Shown piece after piece: positions 7,038-9,343 of a stretch of DNA of 9,343 nt. Made by a program: the position numbers and the translations under genes. Where the stretch lies: positions 1 to 9,343 of the forward strand of contig CAMWWR010000041.1 of assembly GCA_947178045.1 (NCBI GenBank). The letters run 5' to 3'. How positions within the stretch are numbered: position 1 is the first letter of the stretch; each line of letters opens with the position of its first letter. Under the pieces are notes generated by a model. That model ran no database searches and was not told the origin of the DNA. It was given only the letters and a program-made list of their open reading frames with translations. This DNA comes from an uncultured Clostridia bacterium (GTDB taxonomy: Bacteria; Bacillota; Clostridia; Lachnospirales; Lachnospiraceae).

Positions 7038-7487
7038 ATGAATTGCTTTTCGTTTTATGATAAATTTGATATGTTGTGCGAGAATGAGCTTATTCTGAAA
7101 ATAACGGAAAAGCATGACGGCGATGAAATAATGCTGCCCTTTTACTATTATGATATATGGGTGGACGGCAGAGCAGTGGGGAAGATCAGTATTCGGATCG
7201 GCAGCAACTATCATTCCTACTATAATGGCAATATCGGATATGAGATTGACGAAGAGTACCGGGGCAATCATTATGCCTTTAAGGCTTGTAAGCTTGTGCT
7301 GCAGGTCGCCAGGGCGCATGGCATGAGAGAATTGATTTTGACCTGCGATGCGAGCAATATGGCATCCCGCAAAACCATTGAAAAATTAGGTGCAAAGCTG
7401 ATAGAAACCATAAAGCCCCCTGAAGATTATTTTGCCTACTATGATGAAATAGAGGAGAAGAGAATTTATCGGTTGGGAATTGACTGA
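7038..7487 (+). CDS. GNAT-family N-acetyltransferase
   Basis: A 149-residue cytoplasmic protein of typical GNAT length, expected to transfer an acetyl group from acetyl-CoA to an amine; the substrate is unknown. The acetyl-CoA-binding motif A region is 'IGYEIDEEYRGNHYAFKACK' around residues 66-85. The loop reads R75-G-N-H-Y-A80, with His where many members have Gly. A later 'NMASRKTIEKLGA' (107-119) is the usual GNAT motif-B helix (N..S....EKLGA). The start is set by GAGGGAGGG at 7021-7029, eight bases before the ATG. An ATG at 7030 opens only a three-codon frame that ends at the TGA overlapping the true start. The gene has its own strong promoter and is followed 165 bases later by the AlbA_2 gene. 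Its last about 18 codons and downstream DNA recur at 9005-9145. The family is confident, the specific role is not. Confidence 0.88.
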   Translation: MNCFSFYDKFDMLCENELILKITEKHDGDEIMLPFYYYDIWVDGRAVGKISIRIGSNYHSYYNGNIGYEIDEEYRGNHYAFKACKLVLQVARAHGMRELILTCDASNMASRKTIEKLGAKLIETIKPPEDYFAYYDEIEEKRIYRLGID

Positions 7488-7568
7488 TGCTCTGGCAATA
7501 AGCGGTGGAGTGCAATATTGGAGTCTTTTGAGGACGGGGCGTGGAAAGGTTTTTTCGGGCCTGGTGCT
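7429..7568 (+). repeat. Direct repeat, left copy (GNAT 3' end plus downstream DNA)
   Basis: This aligns to 9005-9145 over about 141 columns with one single-base gap and about 17 mismatches by hand count (about 87% identity). It covers the last 19 codons of the GNAT gene, its stop and 81 bases beyond. The last about 55 bases (7514-7568) differ by only one substitution and one T, so the noncoding end is better conserved than the coding end. The copy ends exactly where the -35 box of the AlbA_2 promoter begins. Confidence 0.9.
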
Positions 7569-7595
7569 TGATATTATCGGGGAAATGATTATAAT
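7568..7595 (+). promoter_or_regulatory. Promoter of the AlbA_2 gene
   Basis: TTGATA (7568-7573) and TATAAT (7590-7595) are separated by 16 bases. The -10 box lies inside the first 22-bp repeat unit and overlaps its palindrome, so anything bound there would block RNA polymerase. A second TATAAT (7612-7617) sits in the next unit but lacks a good -35. Confidence 0.65.
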
Positions 7596-7631
7596 AATTA
7601 TTAGATTATATTATAATAATTATTAGATTAT
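7588..7631. repeat. Perfect 22-bp tandem repeat with palindromic cores, probable operator
   Basis: Two identical 22-bp units abut exactly (7588-7609 and 7610-7631). Each contains the perfect 12-bp palindrome TAATAATTATTA (7592-7603 and 7614-7625). The palindromes' 22-bp spacing is close to two helical turns, so two dimers would bind the same DNA face. The array overlaps the -10 box and start region of the AlbA_2 gene and ends nine bases before its SD. That is the placement expected of a repressor operator. The binding protein is unknown; the gene's own winged-helix product is the obvious candidate. Confidence 0.75.
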
Positions 7632-7652
7632 CAAATTGCCGGAGGTTTGTAT

Positions 7653-8987
7653 ATGCTGACAGAAAACCTGACTGTTGAATTTAAAAGAGAGTATGTGGAT
7701 GATATTAAGAATACTGTTGTTGCGTTTGCAAATTGCAGCGGAGGAACAGTTTTTATCGGATTGAATAATGATGGCAGTGTTTGCGGTGTTTCTGATATTG
7801 ACGGAACAATGCTTCGGGTTACCAATGCAATTCGCGATTCTGTGCGTCCTGATGTGATGATGTTTGTGGATTGTAAAAATGAGATAATGGACGGCAAGCC
7901 TGTTGTATGCATAACAGTACAGCGCGGAACAGCAAGACCTTATTATCTTTCCGGTAAAGGAATCCGACCGGAAGGGGTCTATGTACGACAGGGAGCATCT
8001 ACTGTCCCGGCAACAGAAGCGGCGATTCTCAATATGATCAAAGAAACCAGCGGTGACTGTTATGAAACAGCTCGAGCGATCAACCAGCAGCTTACCCTTG
8101 ATCGGACAGCGGCTTTTTTCAAAAAGAGAAATGTGGAGTTTGGTAAGGCACAGCTAAGAACTCTTCAACTGGTTGGGGAGGACGGTACTTACACCAATCT
8201 TGCATTTTTGCTTTCGGAGCAGTGTACGCACACAATTAAGCTGGCAATATTTGAGGGAAATAAAAAGAGTATATTCAGAGACCGATGTGAGTTTTCCGGC
8301 TCGCTCTTATCACAGCTTGAGGAAGCTTATGATTATATTGACCGAAGCAATCGTGTTCGTGCGGAGTTTTCAGGACTTGACCGTTTGGATATGAGGGATT
8401 ATCCCCCGGAAGCAATTCGCGAGGCATTGCTGAACGCGATCGTTCATCGGGATTATTCGTTCAGCAGTCCAACGCTGGTCAGCATTTTTGAAGATCGGAT
8501 CGAGTTTGTTACGATTGGAGGACTGGTAAAGGGTGTTACACTGGAGGATATTGGCCTTGGAGTTTCCGTGCTGCGCAATCAAAATCTCGCGAATATTTTT
8601 TATCGGCTGAGATTGATTGAAGCTTACGGCACCGGTATCTTGAAAATCAATGAATGCTATGATGAATATCCGGTGAAGCCAACGATTCGTGTTTCGGACA
8701 ATGCGTTCAAGATCGTGCTGCCAAATACTAATTATGGAAAAGGGGCAGAGGAGGGGGTGCGGCAGCAGTCCGGGCGAAAGCCGGGCAAAGCGGTTCCGAA
8801 GGAGCAGCGGGAAAAAGCCGTTGTTGCGCTGTGCCGGGAAAATGGCTCTGTTGCCCGCAGAGATGTGCAGGAGGCGTTGGCTGTTTCCCAGCCGACAGCG
8901 ATATTGCTGATGAGAGAGATGGTTGAGAAGGGGATTTTGGTGAAAAGGGGAGGGGCGAGACAGGTGAGGTATTATTTGAGGAAGTGA
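7653..8987 (+). CDS. AlbA_2 (Schlafen-like) / HATPase_c_4 / winged-helix protein, putative regulator or ATP-dependent helicase-like
   Basis: A 444-residue cytoplasmic protein with the architecture often auto-annotated as 'ATP-binding protein' or 'RecG-like helicase', although no helicase motor is visible. N-terminal AlbA_2 domain (about 4-125): 'ENLTVEFKREYVDDI..TVVAFANCSGGTVFIGLNNDGSVCGVSD'. Residues 130-250 are a connecting region. HATPase_c_4 (about 252-360) has E257...N261 ('EALLNAIVHRDYS') as N-box-like residues and 'AYGTGI' (G326-T-G328) as a glycine motif. A basic linker (about 362-383) leads to a winged helix (about 384-444, 'SVARRDVQEALAVSQPTAILLMREMVEKGIL'). The ATG at 7653 is preferred over a TTG at 7647 because GGAGGT (7641-7646) ends six bases before it. 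Family members include regulators and proteins in accessory islands; the precise function is not established. The palindromic array in the promoter suggests autoregulation. The gene is flanked by direct repeats and is AT-richer than the peptidase region, suggesting acquisition. Confidence 0.88.
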   Translation: MLTENLTVEFKREYVDDIKNTVVAFANCSGGTVFIGLNNDGSVCGVSDIDGTMLRVTNAIRDSVRPDVMMFVDCKNEIMDGKPVVCITVQRGTARPYYLSGKGIRPEGVYVRQGASTVPATEAAILNMIKETSGDCYETARAINQQLTLDRTAAFFKKRNVEFGKAQLRTLQLVGEDGTYTNLAFLLSEQCTHTIKLAIFEGNKKSIFRDRCEFSGSLLSQLEEAYDYIDRSNRVRAEFSGLDRLDMRDYPPEAIREALLNAIVHRDYSFSSPTLVSIFEDRIEFVTIGGLVKGVTLEDIGLGVSVLRNQNLANIFYRLRLIEAYGTGILKINECYDEYPVKPTIRVSDNAFKIVLPNTNYGKGAEEGVRQQSGRKPGKAVPKEQREKAVVALCRENGSVARRDVQEALAVSQPTAILLMREMVEKGILVKRGGARQVRYYLRK

Positions 8988-9000
8988 AGAGGGGAGAAAG

Positions 9001-9063
9001 GTGAATTTTTCCTGCTATGATAAAATGGAGGAGAAGAGAATTTATCGACGGAGAATTGACTGA
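9001..9063 (+). pseudogene. 3' remnant of a second GNAT gene
   Basis: The frame ends 'YDKMEEKRIYRRRID' and stop, matching the C-terminus 'YDEIEEKRIYRLGID' of the intact GNAT at 7038-7487. Nothing upstream of about 9005 matches the GNAT gene, because the AlbA_2 coding region and stop (8985-8987) lie there. Only the last about 19 codons survive. By chance or selection a GTG at 9001 follows GGGGAGAAAG, giving a 20-codon frame; I see no reason to call it functional. Confidence 0.75.
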
Positions 9064-9145
9064 TGCTCTGACAATAAATTGTAAAGTTCGATATTGGAGT
9101 CTTTTGAAGACGGGGCGTGGAAAGGTTTTTTTCGGGCCTGGTGCT
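9005..9145 (+). repeat. Direct repeat, right copy
   Basis: Partner of 7429-7568, offset 1576 bases, same orientation. It ends at the same point (GGCCTGGTGCT), after which the two flanks diverge completely. In this copy GTCTT-TTG-AAGAC (9099-9111) is a perfect 5-bp hairpin; in the left copy the single change in that segment turns one A-U pair into G-U and keeps the stem. Confidence 0.9.
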
Positions 9146-9314
9146 GTTGTTGATTGTATAGATAAAACCTGTAGAGTAGTGGACATTATATCATAGATGC
9201 GGTACTTTATTGAGCAATGATTAGCTGCCCTGCTTTTCGCAAGGCCAGGTCAATCAACAGTTGTGTCTCTGATTTTGCTGCAACCAGTGGTTGATATACT
9301 TGCATATCGCGTTA

Positions 9315-9342
9315 TTGTAATCGGAAAGCGAGATGCTATAAT
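9315..9342 (+). promoter_or_regulatory. Extended -10 promoter pointing out of the right edge
   Basis: TTGTAA (9315-9320), a 16-base spacer and TATAAT (9337-9342) preceded by TGC (TGCTATAAT). The -35 is a moderate match, but the extended -10 is the same form seen at the peptidase promoter. It would drive a plus-strand gene beyond the window. Confidence 0.55.
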
Positions 9343-9343
9343 G

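Larger units (their letters stand above)
8988..9343. other. Right-hand gene-poor region
   Basis: No full gene is supported. Positions 9005-9145 are the right copy of the direct repeat, including a GNAT 3' remnant. Positions 9146-9343 have no recognisable repeat or coding similarity. They hold a minus-strand TGATATAAT (TATAAT at 9190-9185) with a poor -35 and a plus-strand promoter at the edge. No terminator for the AlbA_2 gene is obvious. Confidence 0.5.

Noticed and set aside
7588..7631. The tandem 22-bp repeat as a target-site duplication or transposon end
   Set aside because: The two units abut with nothing between them and no transposase is present. A promoter-operator explanation fits the position better.
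7647..7652. TTG at 7647 as start of the AlbA_2 gene
   Set aside because: It directly touches the GGAGGT ribosome site, leaving no spacing. The ATG at 7653 is correctly placed.
9207..9305. Minus-strand 32-residue frame starting MQVYQPLVAAKSETQ
   Set aside because: There is no ribosome site before the ATG, no recognisable homology and the length is close to chance.

Overview
The window looks like chromosomal DNA from a Gram-positive, probably gut-associated Clostridia (Lachnospiraceae-like) bacterium. This is inferred from GGAGG-type ribosome sites, sigma-A-type promoters with extended -10 boxes, Firmicutes-style signal peptides, and a secreted peptidase M60 ('mucinase') carrying a dockerin beside a cohesin-like/Big_2 protein. 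No database search was possible, so the taxon is an inference.

Layout. Positions 1-35 (minus) are the first 11 codons of a gene running off the left edge. Positions 61-95 hold a terminator-like hairpin for the minus-strand gene at 110-1372, which encodes a secreted protein with a cohesin-like domain, a Pro/Thr-rich linker and two Big_2 Ig-like domains. A 205-base hairpin-rich gap separates it from the large minus-strand gene at 1578-6710. That gene encodes a 1710-residue secreted modular zinc metallopeptidase: dockerin, beta-sandwich, two FN3, discoidin-like module, M60 catalytic domain with HEIGH plus a downstream Glu, a further FN3-like module, a CBM32/F5-8C-like module and an unrecognised C-terminal domain. 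Its leader (about 6843-6711) contains a hairpin whose loop is complementary to the bases just upstream of the ribosome-binding site.

From about 6.9 kb rightward the genes switch strand and the DNA becomes visibly more AT-rich. A GNAT acetyltransferase (7038-7487) is followed by an AlbA_2 (Schlafen-like) / HATPase_c_4 / winged-helix protein (7653-8987). The latter is expressed from a promoter whose -10 box lies inside a perfect 22-bp tandem repeat, each unit containing a 12-bp palindrome. The AlbA_2 gene is bracketed by about 140-bp direct repeats (7429-7568 and 9005-9145) made of the GNAT 3' end plus its downstream noncoding DNA. The right copy is therefore a GNAT gene remnant. The last about 200 bases have no convincing gene, but an extended -10 promoter points out of the right edge.

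How the parts may work together. The two left-hand secreted proteins plausibly form an extracellular complex through cohesin-dockerin pairing that acts on O-glycosylated host proteins. The right-hand pair looks like accessory DNA with an autoregulated AlbA_2 protein. The least explained signals are the peptidase leader structure, the palindromic tandem operator and the repeat-bounded AlbA_2 cassette.
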